A DNA stretch of 64,000 nt from Streptomyces olivaceus (GTDB lineage Bacteria; Actinomycetota; Actinomycetes; Streptomycetales; Streptomycetaceae): the NCBI RefSeq assembly GCF_000721235.1, contig NZ_JOFH01000006.1:1-64000 (forward strand), in the 5' to 3' direction. Positions 51,452-59,258 of the stretch are shown piece after piece. The position numbers and the translations under genes were made by a program. Below the pieces are notes generated by a model that was given only the letters and a program-made list of their open reading frames with translations, had not been told where the DNA came from and did not search any database. How positions within the stretch are numbered: position 1 is the stretch's first letter; each line of letters opens with the position of its first letter.

Positions 51452-52132
51452 TCAGCCCCGGGCCCGCAGGCGGTCGGTGCTGTCCTCGCTGGGCTGGACG
51501 ACGACGATGCCCTGACCGGAGAAGGCCATCTGGAAGGCCTCGCCGCTGCCGCGGCCGATCAGCGACTGCGCCTTGAAGCTGCGCTTGCCCTTCACCTTGA
51601 GGTTCGGGGACCAGGCGACGAGCGCGTCCGGGTCGACGTACGTCTCGTCCTCTCCGCCGCCGCAGTCGACCACGATGGGCTTGCCGCGGGAGGTCAGCGC
51701 CACCCAGCCCTGCCCGGAGATCTTCGTGTTCCACAGGCCCTGCCCGGCGAACTTCGCCAGGCCCTTGACCCGCTCGACGCCCCACGTCAGGTGGGCGTCG
51801 AAGGCGAGCAGGTTGGTGGCGTTGACGGAGATCCCGTCGCCGTTGAGGTTGATGACGACGACGTTGGCTCCGTAGTCGGCGAGGTAGAGCAGGCCGTCGC
51901 CGGAGCACTTCATCAGGGGCGCGCCCTCGCCGGTCATCCAGTCCTTGGCGATCTGGCGGACGGCCGGCGGGTTGGGCTCGTACTGGACGAAGCCTTCGTA
52001 GGCCACCATCGAGCCCACGCGCGCGAGGAGGTCGTTCCCGGTCTGCATGGCGACCTTCGCCATGTGGTTGCCGTGGTTCTCCATGCGGGCGGTGACGGGT
52101 GCGGGAGCGTAGCCCGCGAGCGGCTGGTTCAT
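51452..52132 (-). CDS. AIM24-family protein 2
   Basis: 226 aa, one AIM24 domain over nearly its whole length: KVAMQTGNDLLARVGSMVAYEG, PLMKCSGDGLLYLADYGANV, WVALTSRGKPIVVD, AFSGQGIVVVQPSED. It is paralogous to both neighbours. 17 bp separate it from the first AIM24 gene and 13 bp from the TerD-AIM24 fusion, so the three form an operon. Confidence 0.87.
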   Translation of the reverse strand: MNQPLAGYAPAPVTARMENHGNHMAKVAMQTGNDLLARVGSMVAYEGFVQYEPNPPAVRQIAKDWMTGEGAPLMKCSGDGLLYLADYGANVVVINLNGDGISVNATNLLAFDAHLTWGVERVKGLAKFAGQGLWNTKISGQGWVALTSRGKPIVVDCGGGEDETYVDPDALVAWSPNLKVKGKRSFKAQSLIGRGSGEAFQMAFSGQGIVVVQPSEDSTDRLRARG

Positions 52133-52145
52133 GTCGGGCTCTCCC

Positions 52146-53855
52146 TCAGATCTCGTACGGCTGGACGACGACGAAGTTGCCGGGCGCGGCCCGGAACTGC
52201 AGGTTGACGCTCTCGCCGGTGTCGCCCGCGTAGGAGTTGCGGCGCATCCGCACCTGGCTGGAGACGACCACCTGGGCGGCGGCGGACCAGGCGACCACGG
52301 CGTTGCAGTCGGCGAACGTCGTGGGCGTGACCGGCAGCACCACGGGCACGCCTCGTGTCTTCACGACGATCGTGCCGGTGCCCTGGAACTGCATCGTGAA
52401 CAGCGCGCCACCGGGGATGCCGTGCCCCTCGATGCGGCGGACCTCGTACTGGAGGGTCTCGTCGAAGGCGAGGACGTTCTCCGCGGAGACGCAGACGGCG
52501 TCGCCCTGGAGTTCGATGGGGTGCAGCATCGCGGAGTCGTCCGCGAGGAACACCTGTCCCTTGCCCGTGCAGCGCATCAGCTGCATCTCCTGGCCGGTCG
52601 CGTTGCCCACGACCCGCCCGGCGAATCCGGCGCCCTTGTAGCTGAAGTCGACCTTGCCCTGGTAGAGCACCATGCTGCCCTGTCGGGCCAGCACCGGCTG
52701 GCCCTCGGCGCCGAGGTCGACCCGGACCAGCTTCTTGTTCTGCTGGGTCCAGCGCTGGCCGGTCGCGGTCTCCCGGAACTGCTGCAGCGCCGCGGTCACA
52801 CCGGCGCCCTGGGGCGCGCCCGTGGGCATACCGTTCGGCGCGCCCGGGGGCATGCCCTGCTGCACACCCTGGGGGGCGTGTTGTCCGTAGCCGGGGGGCG
52901 GCGGGGGCTGGCCGGGGACCTGGCCGTAGCCGGGAGGCGCGGTCGGCAGGCCGTAGCCCGGCGGCGGGGGCGGGGCCTGCGGAGCCTGGGGATGACCGTA
53001 GCCAGGAGGCGGCGGGGCCGTCTGGCCGGGGACCTGGCCGTACGGAGGCGGTTGCTGACCGGGCTGCCCCGGGTGGCCGTACGGTGCCGGGGCCGGGGCC
53101 GGGGGCGGCACCGGGGCGCTGCCCGGCGGCGTGTTCATGGGCGCGACGATGGTCTGCGCGGCGTGTACGTCCGGTCCGGGCGCCGGGGCGGGAGAGGGCG
53201 CCGGGGCCGGAGCGGGGGCCGTGGGCGCGCCGAAGGCCGGCGGGGCGGTGGCCTGGGCGGGCGGTGCGAACCCCGGAGCGGCTTGGCCCTGCGGCTGCTG
53301 AGCCTGCTCCGGCGCGGGCGCCTCGTCCTCGGCGACCTCGCCGCCGAAGTTCTTGAGCAGCGCGTCGAGGCCGCCGTCGAAGCCCTGGCCGACGGCCGCG
53401 AAACGCCAGACGTCCTTCAGGTAGAAGTCGCCCAGCATCACCGCTCGCTCGGTCGAGAACTCCGCGCCGCCGAACGGGTACCGCGCCACCTCCTCGCCGC
53501 CCGCGACGATCCGGATGTAACCGGGCCCGACTTGCGACATCTGCCCGGCGCCGTCGATCGTCGCGGTGAAGGAGAGCTTCTGGATCTGCTGCGGGATCCG
53601 GTCGAGGGTGACCCGGAAGGACTCCGTGTCACCGGCCTGCGCACCCAGCAGCTGGATGGACTCCTCAGGGGTCTTCGGTTGGTTGAAGAACACGAAGTAC
53701 CGGTCGTCCGACAGCCGCTCCTCCGCGTCGAGTCCGAAGCAGCTGATGTCGAAGGTCAGCCCGGGGCCGGAGATCTGCACGCCTACGTACAGATCCGTGC
53801 CCGCCGTCAGATCACTGATCCTGGCCTTGTGGCCGCGTTGAAATTCCCTGGCCAT
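52146..53855 (-). CDS. TerD-domain / AIM24-domain fusion protein
   Basis: 569 aa. Residues 1-175 are a TerD domain (calcium-binding stress fold: FDISCFGLDAEERLSDDRYF, FVFFNQPKTPEESIQLLG, YIRIVAGGEEVARYPFG). Residues about 190-345 are a Pro/Gly/Gln/Tyr-rich disordered linker with repeated GYG/PGQ motifs. Residues about 350-569 are an AIM24 domain ending FVVVQPYEI. TerD proteins work in tellurite/chemical-stress and development-related membrane assemblies. The fusion suggests the AIM24 partners belong to the same assembly. First gene of its operon; the start context is weak. Confidence 0.88.
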   Translation of the reverse strand: MAREFQRGHKARISDLTAGTDLYVGVQISGPGLTFDISCFGLDAEERLSDDRYFVFFNQPKTPEESIQLLGAQAGDTESFRVTLDRIPQQIQKLSFTATIDGAGQMSQVGPGYIRIVAGGEEVARYPFGGAEFSTERAVMLGDFYLKDVWRFAAVGQGFDGGLDALLKNFGGEVAEDEAPAPEQAQQPQGQAAPGFAPPAQATAPPAFGAPTAPAPAPAPSPAPAPGPDVHAAQTIVAPMNTPPGSAPVPPPAPAPAPYGHPGQPGQQPPPYGQVPGQTAPPPPGYGHPQAPQAPPPPPGYGLPTAPPGYGQVPGQPPPPPGYGQHAPQGVQQGMPPGAPNGMPTGAPQGAGVTAALQQFRETATGQRWTQQNKKLVRVDLGAEGQPVLARQGSMVLYQGKVDFSYKGAGFAGRVVGNATGQEMQLMRCTGKGQVFLADDSAMLHPIELQGDAVCVSAENVLAFDETLQYEVRRIEGHGIPGGALFTMQFQGTGTIVVKTRGVPVVLPVTPTTFADCNAVVAWSAAAQVVVSSQVRMRRNSYAGDTGESVNLQFRAAPGNFVVVQPYEI

Positions 53856-54105
53856 GCGTTACGACCGTCCCCCATCCGAATGCGAGTGCGTCGCGACAGG
53901 CTAACGGCAAACACCGACACCCGGAGAATGTCGGTACAGAGCCGGTACGAAACCCGTGCGCGGCTGTACCGGGGCAGGGAACGGCGGTGTACGGCACCGG
54001 GGCGGCAGACACTCGCGGCCCACTCCGGCGGGGTCCGACCGGCGGGTCCGTCCGGCGGGATCCGACCTACGGGAACGTCCTGCGGGGTCCGACCTACGGG
54101 GCGCG

Positions 54106-54702
54106 CTACTCGCCGCGCGCGCCGGGCAGATGCGGCAACCGGTCGGCGGCGACCACACCCTCCAGATAGCCACGGGCGCGCTCGGTACGCGGATAGGCCT
54201 CCAGCAGCCGCCAGAAGCGGGGCCCGTGCCCGGGGACGAGCAGGTGCGCCAGTTCATGGAGGAGTACGTAGTCGACCACGTACTCGGGCATGCCCTGGAG
54301 CCGGTGCGACAGCCGGATGCTTCCCTCGGAGGGGGTGCACGAGCCCCAACGGGTGTTCTGGTTGGTGACCCAGCGGACCGAGGTGGGCCGGGCGCGCCCC
54401 TCGAAGTACTGGCCCGACAGCCGCCCGGCGCGCTCGGCCAGCTCGGCGTCGCCCAGGACGCGTTTGCTCTCCTGGGCGGCCAGCTTGTCCAGCATGACGC
54501 TCACCCAGCGTCGCTCCTCCGCCTCGGACATCCGGGCGGGGATCAGCACGACGGTGCGATCGCCCTCGCGGTACGCGGAGACGGTCCGGCGGCGCCGGGT
54601 GCTCCTGCGGACCTCGATCGCGCTCGTCCCCGAGCCGTTCGGCGGCGGATTCGTCGGTGTGCGCTGGGACGCCCCGGCGCGGTGCAGTGGGTCGGCGGAC
54701 AC
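54106..54702 (-). CDS. YgjP-type (DUF45, M48-like) metallopeptidase domain protein
   Basis: 198 aa. The zinc motif HELAHLLVPGHGPRFW (about 158-173) has HExxH followed by the third ligand His and the Trp typical of YgjP/WLM-like proteins. Upstream, TRWGSCTPSEGSIRLSHRL is the family signature. The N-terminal 35 residues are low-complexity. No signal peptide. GTG 54702 is preceded at 6 bp by TAACGT (54714-54709), so probably leaderless. The true substrate is unknown. Confidence 0.85.
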   Translation of the reverse strand: MSADPLHRAGASQRTPTNPPPNGSGTSAIEVRRSTRRRRTVSAYREGDRTVVLIPARMSEAEERRWVSVMLDKLAAQESKRVLGDAELAERAGRLSGQYFEGRARPTSVRWVTNQNTRWGSCTPSEGSIRLSHRLQGMPEYVVDYVLLHELAHLLVPGHGPRFWRLLEAYPRTERARGYLEGVVAADRLPHLPGARGE

Positions 54703-55027
54703 GCCACGACGTTACCCGCTGCACACGGGGAAGTCCCGGCTCCGGGACGCTTCCGTGCCGAACCGCCACCTCTCCGTTGTGATACCCCACTGATTCGTAT
54801 GACGATCATCCACCGCCTGTGGACAACTTTCGACGCTCTGTCGCGCGTCCGGGCATGCTGGCACTCGCCGGCGCATGCACGACCGCACGCACTTCGGGAC
54901 CGCACGACCTCGGGACCGCACGACGGTCTCCGTCCTTGGACTGTGCGGCCGACCATCGCCGGCTGCACGGGGACGTCCGGCCGCTCTCGGCGGTCGGCGA
55001 CTTTCGACCACGTACGGGGGACCTGTC
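54703..55027. other. 325-bp intergenic region before the ThiF-like gene
   Basis: No supported gene. It contains the divergent promoters for the metallopeptidase and ThiF-like genes and a short direct repeat (GGGACCGCACGAC, twice near 54896-54925). TTGTGATACC near 54777-54786 is the only clearly AT-richer stretch. A GGGGGA site leads into the ATG at 55028. Confidence 0.4.
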
Positions 55028-56242
55028 ATGCATCCGATGGTGAAGCCCGCGCTCAGGCGCGGCTGGCGCGATCTGAACACGGTGCAGTTCGGTATGACGC
55101 CGGCGCACGCGCTCACGCTCGCCCCGGTGGACACGGCGACGGGCGGCTTCCTCGAACTGCTCAACGGCACCCGCGGCCCGGCGCTCCTGCGTGAGGAGGG
55201 CCACCGCATGGACCTGCCGGAAGGACACGTCGACCGGGTGGTGGAGCGACTCGCGGGGGCCGGCCTGCTCGACGACTCCCGGGGCGGCGGGCCGGCCGCC
55301 GAGGCCCTGCGGGAGAAGAAGGACGTCCTCGACCGGCTCCGTCCCGACCTGGCCACACTGTCGCTGACCACCTCCGCGCCGGGCGACGCGATCAGACACC
55401 TGGCGGCCCGGCGCGCCCTGCGGGTGGGGGTGCGGGGAGCGGGACGGGTGGGCGCGGCGCTGGCCGGCCTGCTGTCCGGCGCGGGTGTCGGCGAGGTCGA
55501 CGTGCGCGACGGCGGGTGTGTCGAGCCGTGGGACGTCGCCCCGGGCGGCCTGCCCGCCCGGTCCGTCGGCGACCGCCGGGACGCGGCGGCCCGCCGGGTC
55601 GTCCGCGCGGCCGCCCCGGGCGGGCCGCCGCGCCGCAGCCCGGCGGCGCCGCCCGACGGGAACGGCCCGGGCCTCTCCCTCGTGGTCGTCGCTCCGCGCG
55701 ACGACGTCGCGGTGCACACCCCCGACCCCGCCTCGGTGGAATCCCTGATGGCCTCCGGGACGCCCCACCTGTACGCGGGTGTCGTCGAAGGCACCGGCGT
55801 CGTCGGCCCGCTCGTACTCCCCGGGGAGACCGGGTGCGCCGGCTGCCTGTACGCGGACCGCACCGACCGCGATCCGGCCTGGCCCCGCCTGGTGGCGCAG
55901 TGGCGCTCCGGCCGGCCGCGCCCGGTGCCGCCCTGCGACCTCACCCTCGCGGCGACCGTCGCCGGGTTCGCGGCGGCGCACGCCCTCGCCTTCCTGGACG
56001 GCGGCACGCCCGCCGGCACCGGCGTCCGCTGGGAGGTCTCGCTGCCGGCTCTGCGGTGGCACGCGCGACCGGTCGCCGCACATCCGGCCTGCCCGTGCGG
56101 GGCCGCCGCGGAAGGTAAGCAGGAACACATCGCCGAGGACGGGGCCAGGGGAGCGACAATGGCTGGGCAAGGGCCGCCGTCGGCAGCACGCCACGGAGTG
56201 GGACCGACGCGGCCGGCTGGGACTTGGAGGGCGCATGTCTGA
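55028..56242 (+). CDS. ThiF/E1-like protein with N-terminal leader-binding-like domain
   Basis: 404 aa. Residues 1-90 resemble the winged-helix, leader-peptide-recognition region of TOMM/RiPP cyclodehydratase partners. A Rossmann loop RVGVRGAGRVGAALAGLL follows (about 138-155, GxGxxG), then a VVVAPRDD strand. The C-terminal half has the CAGCLYADRTDRDPAWPRL segment typical of ocin-ThiF-like proteins, and more Cys at CPCGA. The adenylation Asp/Arg are not clearly present, so activity is doubtful. There is no YcaO or precursor peptide next to it. Its 3' end overlaps the ABC1 kinase gene by 8 bp. Confidence 0.75.
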   Translation: MHPMVKPALRRGWRDLNTVQFGMTPAHALTLAPVDTATGGFLELLNGTRGPALLREEGHRMDLPEGHVDRVVERLAGAGLLDDSRGGGPAAEALREKKDVLDRLRPDLATLSLTTSAPGDAIRHLAARRALRVGVRGAGRVGAALAGLLSGAGVGEVDVRDGGCVEPWDVAPGGLPARSVGDRRDAAARRVVRAAAPGGPPRRSPAAPPDGNGPGLSLVVVAPRDDVAVHTPDPASVESLMASGTPHLYAGVVEGTGVVGPLVLPGETGCAGCLYADRTDRDPAWPRLVAQWRSGRPRPVPPCDLTLAATVAGFAAAHALAFLDGGTPAGTGVRWEVSLPALRWHARPVAAHPACPCGAAAEGKQEHIAEDGARGATMAGQGPPSAARHGVGPTRPAGTWRAHV

Positions 56243-57716
56243 TCTTCCGCGCAAGGCGGTCACCCGGACCGCCAAGCTCGCCGCGCTCCCGCTCGGCTTC
56301 GCCGGGCGGGCCACCTGGGGGCTCGGCAAGCGGATCGTGGGCGAGTCCGCGGAGATCGTCGGCCAGCAGTTGCAGCAGCGGACCGCCGAGCAGTTGTTCA
56401 AGGTCCTGGGCGAGCTCAAGGGCGGCGCGATGAAGTTCGGGCAGGCCCTGTCCGTCTTCGAGTCGGCACTGCCCGAGGAGGTCGCCGGTCCCTACCGGGC
56501 CGCGCTGACCAAGCTGCAGGAGGCCGCGCCGCCGATGCCGACGCGCACGGTGCACGCCGTGCTCGCGGAGCGGCTCGGCGAGGACTGGCAGGAGCTGTTC
56601 CTGGAGTTCGAGGACAAGCCGTCCGCGGCAGCCTCGATCGGCCAGGTGCACCGGGGGGTGTGGCACGACGGCCGCGAGGTGGCGGTCAAGGTGCAGTACC
56701 CCGGCGCCGGCGAGGCGCTGCTCTCGGACCTGAACCAGCTCAGCCGCTTCGCCCGCCTGCTCGGCCCACTGGTCCCCGGCATGGACGTCAAGCCGCTGAT
56801 CACCGAGCTGAAGGACCGGGTCTCGGAGGAACTGGACTACGACCTGGAGGCCGATGCCCAGCGGACCCACGCCGAGGAGTTCGCCGACGATCCGGACATT
56901 CTGGTCCCGGACGTGGTCCACCAGTGCGAGCAGGTGCTGATCACCGAGTGGATCGACGGCACACCGCTCTCGGAGATCATCACGGACGGCACCCGGGAAC
57001 AGCGCGACCGGGCCGGTCAGCTGCTGGCCCACTTCCTCTTCTCGGGCCCGGCACGCACCGGGCTCCTGCACGCCGACCCGCACCCGGGCAACTTCCGCCT
57101 GCTGCCCGGCGGGCCGGACGGTGAGGACGACTGGCGCCTGGGTGTCCTCGACTTCGGCACGGTCGACCGCCTCCCGGGCGGCCTGCCCGAGCCCATCGGC
57201 GAGGCCCTGCGCATGACCCTGGACGGCGAGGCGGAGGCGGTGTACGAGATGCTCTGCACGGAGGGTTTCGTCAGGGACTCGATAGAGCTGGACCCCGACG
57301 CCGTCCTCGAGTACCTCCTGCCGATCATCGAGCCGGCCCGGGCCGAGGAGTTCACCTTCACCCGGGGCTGGATGCGCAGCCAGGCCGCCCGCATCGGCGA
57401 CCCCCGCTCCCCCGCGTACCAACTGGCCAAGCAGCTCAACCTGCCGCCCTCCTACCTCCTGATCCACCGGGTGACCCTGAGCACGATCGGCGTGCTGTGC
57501 CAGTTGGGCGCGACGGTCCGGCTGCGCGACGAACTGGCGGAGTGGCTGACCGGTTTCGTCCCGGAGCGGGAGGCCGACGAAGCGGCAGACGATGCGGCAG
57601 ACGAACCGGAGCGGAAGGCTGGACCGCGGCAGAGTGCCGGGGCGAGGCCGAGTGAGGCGGAATCCGGGTCCGGCGAGGACGGGCACGCGGTGGAGGAGAC
57701 CGCCGCGGAGGCCTGA
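56235..57716 (+). CDS. ABC1/UbiB-family atypical kinase
   Basis: 493 aa. UbiB-type motifs in order: KxGQ helix (GGAMKFGQALSVFESALP, about 59-76), Ala-rich loop AAASIGQVHRG (about 130-140), ATP-binding Lys in VAVKVQYPG, Glu in SEELDYDLEADAQ, catalytic HADPHPGNF (about 278-286) and metal-binding LDFGTVDRL. The family handles lipid/quinone-related functions at the membrane; in actinobacteria its target is unknown. The M. tuberculosis homologue sits next to whiB7, as here. The last 40 residues are acidic and low-complexity. Confidence 0.9.
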   Translation: MSDLPRKAVTRTAKLAALPLGFAGRATWGLGKRIVGESAEIVGQQLQQRTAEQLFKVLGELKGGAMKFGQALSVFESALPEEVAGPYRAALTKLQEAAPPMPTRTVHAVLAERLGEDWQELFLEFEDKPSAAASIGQVHRGVWHDGREVAVKVQYPGAGEALLSDLNQLSRFARLLGPLVPGMDVKPLITELKDRVSEELDYDLEADAQRTHAEEFADDPDILVPDVVHQCEQVLITEWIDGTPLSEIITDGTREQRDRAGQLLAHFLFSGPARTGLLHADPHPGNFRLLPGGPDGEDDWRLGVLDFGTVDRLPGGLPEPIGEALRMTLDGEAEAVYEMLCTEGFVRDSIELDPDAVLEYLLPIIEPARAEEFTFTRGWMRSQAARIGDPRSPAYQLAKQLNLPPSYLLIHRVTLSTIGVLCQLGATVRLRDELAEWLTGFVPEREADEAADDAADEPERKAGPRQSAGARPSEAESGSGEDGHAVEETAAEA

Positions 57717-57751
57717 GTTCACCGGCACCGGACGGACCCGGACGGCCCGTG

Positions 57752-57779
57752 GGGGCCGGTCCGCACGGACCGGCCCCCC
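57752..57779. terminator. Terminator after the ABC1 kinase gene
   Basis: A perfect 13-bp stem GGGGGCCGGTCCG / CGGACCGGCCCCC with a 2-nt loop, 36 bp beyond the kinase stop. A second small palindrome, TCTCCCGG-A-CCGGGAGA, follows at about 57793-57809. Convergent genes make a bidirectional role likely. Confidence 0.8.
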
Positions 57780-57836
57780 GGGCGAAGCTTCGTCTCCCGG
57801 ACCGGGAGACCACCGCTTCGGGTGTCTCGGTTACGC

Positions 57837-57914
57837 ATGACCGCCACTACCGCATTGCCGTCACTACCGCATGACCGCCACTACCGCATTGCCGTCACTA
57901 CTGCATGACCGCCA
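57837..57914. repeat. 34-bp tandem repeat reaching into the end of the small gene downstream of wblC
   Basis: Two 34-bp units (57837-57870, 57871-57904) differ at one base, and a third partial unit follows. Each unit is itself two related 17-bp halves (ATGACCGCCACTACCGC and ATTGCCGTCACTACCGC). The array straddles the stop codon of the minus-strand gene at 57898, so its last codons derive from the repeat. Confidence 0.8.
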
Positions 57915-58221
57915 TGGCGAGCGCGCGGCGAGCGCGCATCGAGGCGCGTTCCGCCCGGCGCTGCATCCGGCGGGCGGTCGCCAGGCTCAGCGCCCGGCGT
58001 TCCTGCTCCGCCTCCTGCAGGCGGTCGTGCATATGCGCACGCGCCAGGGCTTCTGGGATGAGTTGCATCTCGCGGGTCCTGTTCTGGCGCGAGTCCTTCG
58101 CGCCGGTGGTGGTGAGGTCTTCAGGCGCGGAGCCTGCGATGTCGTGGGTGGACGGCTTCATCGGGGCCTGCTTCTGGGGGTCGTACGTGAGGGGACGGTC
58201 GATCGTTCCTGCGATGTTCAT
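57898..58221 (-). CDS. Small basic hypothetical protein co-transcribed with wblC
   Basis: 107 aa. The N-terminal 50 residues are polar (MNIAGTIDRPLTYDPQKQ). The C-terminal half is a long amphipathic, Arg/Ala/Glu-rich helix (HMHDRLQEAEQERRALSLAT, then RRMQRRAERASMRARRAL). I do not recognise a family. Its ATG overlaps the wblC stop (ATGA), so it is translationally coupled and should be induced with wblC. The last residues (AVMQ) come from a tandem repeat that runs past the stop. Confidence 0.75.
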   Translation of the reverse strand: MNIAGTIDRPLTYDPQKQAPMKPSTHDIAGSAPEDLTTTGAKDSRQNRTREMQLIPEALARAHMHDRLQEAEQERRALSLATARRMQRRAERASMRARRALAMAVMQ

Positions 58222-58586
58222 GCCGAAACCGGGTTCTTGCGCGGGCGGCCGCGGGGCCGCTTCCGGGCGACGACGACACCCTGGACGAACAGCTCGCCAC
58301 CCCAGACGCCCCAAGGCTCGCGCCGCTCCTTGGCGCCGGCGAGGCAGGCCTCGATCAGCGGGCAGGTGCGGCAGAGGGACTTGGCGTACTCGACGTCCGC
58401 CGGCGACTCGGCGAAGAAGACCTCCGGGTCGTAGGAACGGCACGGGACGGGCACGCCGAGGTTCTCGATGGCGTCGTCGAGCGCGGTGAGCGCGGTGAGC
58501 GGGGTCAAGGCGGAGTCCTCCGTGGAACAGGGCTTGGGGATCGTGTCGGAAGGCGGTACGGACGGGGCGTGCGCTTCGAGTTGCAC
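58218..58586 (-). CDS. wblC: WhiB-like regulator WblC (WhiB7)
   Basis: 122 aa iron-sulfur activator of intrinsic antibiotic resistance. Cluster cysteines Cys49, Cys72, Cys75 and Cys81 (PCRSYD, SLCRTCPLIEAC), the GVWGG turn (93-97) that contacts the principal sigma factor, and the C-terminal AT-hook RGRPRK (112-117) are all present and specific to WhiB7. It starts at GTG 58586 with GAGGAAG 7 nt upstream, giving the same 122-aa length I recall for S. coelicolor. It is preceded by a roughly 600-nt leader with an upstream ORF and terminator (separate entries), implying attenuation control by translation inhibitors. Confidence 0.96.
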   Translation of the reverse strand: MQLEAHAPSVPPSDTIPKPCSTEDSALTPLTALTALDDAIENLGVPVPCRSYDPEVFFAESPADVEYAKSLCRTCPLIEACLAGAKERREPWGVWGGELFVQGVVVARKRPRGRPRKNPVSA

Positions 58587-58704
58587 GGGTGGTCTTCCTC
58601 GTCTGGTCGTGCCGGCCGGTTGGCCGGTTGGCGGCTTGGTACCGGGTTCTTTTCTTGTCCCGAGGCTCCTTCGTGCCGTCGTCCCCGTTCGGGGACAAAC
58701 AGAA

Positions 58705-58737
58705 GGGCCGCGGATCCCGGGTGGGGTTCCGCGGCCC
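58705..58737 (-). terminator. Attenuator hairpin in the wblC leader
   Basis: On the minus strand a 10-bp GC-rich stem (GGGCCGCGGA/TCCGCGGCCC) is followed by TTCTGTTTGT, a real U-rich tail unusual for this genome. A second palindrome GTCCCC-GTTC-GGGGAC (58681-58696) follows. It lies 25 bp past the stop of the upstream ORF. Its removal or refolding would be needed to reach wblC. Confidence 0.85.
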
Positions 58738-58749
58738 TGAAGGCGCCGG

Positions 58750-58766
58750 CCTGATCGGCGATCAGG
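58750..58766 (-). promoter_or_regulatory. Small hairpin overlapping the stop codon of the wblC upstream ORF
   Basis: CCTGATC-3 nt-GATCAGG is a perfect 7-bp stem that includes the TGA stop (58764-58762) of the upstream ORF, just before the attenuator. A ribosome stalled or terminating here would melt it. That makes it a candidate switch element in a translation-coupled attenuation mechanism. Confidence 0.5.
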
Positions 58767-59094
58767 CTGGATCACTCCAGGGTTCTGGCCCACGGAAGGC
58801 CCACATCAGGTGGTGCTGCGTCGTCTGCTTCCGGATTCCGGCACCGGTCGCGGTAAAGGCATAGGCCTGCGCCTGTGCCGCTACTGCTGCTTCCAGTGCC
58901 TTGGTCGGTCGCTCATTGCGCTCGCGGACGGGAAGGCCCGCGGGAGCAACGGAGGAGGCGGCCGGACGCACGGCACGGATGCCGGACAGACCGGTGCCCG
59001 GGTTGGAGGCGCCGAGCACGCACAGGGAGACGGCCGAGCGATCGGTCATTTTGGCGGTGAAGCCGGCGCTGGAGCTGTGGTTGATGCTGATCAC
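58762..59094 (-). CDS. Upstream ORF in the wblC leader (regulatory or small protein)
   Basis: 110 aa from GTG 59094, served by a very strong GAGGAGG 8 nt upstream. The sequence starts VISINHSSSAGFTAKMTDRS and has an Ala/Val-rich helix in the second half; no family is recognised. It ends 25 nt before an intrinsic terminator and 175 nt before wblC, and the stop lies inside a hairpin. In whiB7/wblC leaders an upstream ORF couples translation stalling to read-through, and I read this as that element. It could equally be a real small protein with a conserved neighbour position. Confidence 0.7.
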   Translation of the reverse strand: MISINHSSSAGFTAKMTDRSAVSLCVLGASNPGTGLSGIRAVRPAASSVAPAGLPVRERNERPTKALEAAVAAQAQAYAFTATGAGIRKQTTQHHLMWAFRGPEPWSDPA

Positions 59095-59205
59095 TGGACT
59101 CGCCTCCTCTCGGCGTCTCGGGGGACTGGGACGAACCAGTCCACGGATATGCAAGTACAACACGGATTCAGGGCCTCCGGGAAGGCCGCTGTTCCCGTGA
59201 CCAAG

Positions 59206-59246
59206 AACCTATGGGGATTCCCGGGGCATGCGCAAACTATTTTTTC
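59206..59246 (-). promoter_or_regulatory. wblC operon promoter with WhiB7-type AT-rich element
   Basis: Minus strand TTGCGC (59235-59230), 18-bp spacer, TAGGTT (59211-59206). Immediately upstream of the -35 lies GAAAAAATAGT (59246-59236), one of the few A/T runs in the window. WhiB7/WblC activates promoters with an AT-rich stretch directly upstream of the -35, so this fits autoregulation. Transcription would start about 59199, leaving a leader of roughly 610 nt. It sits just past the uvrD2 stop. Confidence 0.75.
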
Positions 59247-59258
59247 GACGAGTTCGTA

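Noticed and set aside
54030..54110. Short direct repeats (TCCGACCTACGGG twice) after the YgjP-type gene
   Set aside because: Only two copies, imperfect surroundings and no fold or gene link; noted but not distinctive enough.
58587..58793. Longer WblC starting upstream at 58793
   Set aside because: The extra residues would be translated through the leader terminator, and known WblC is 122 aa from GTG 58586.
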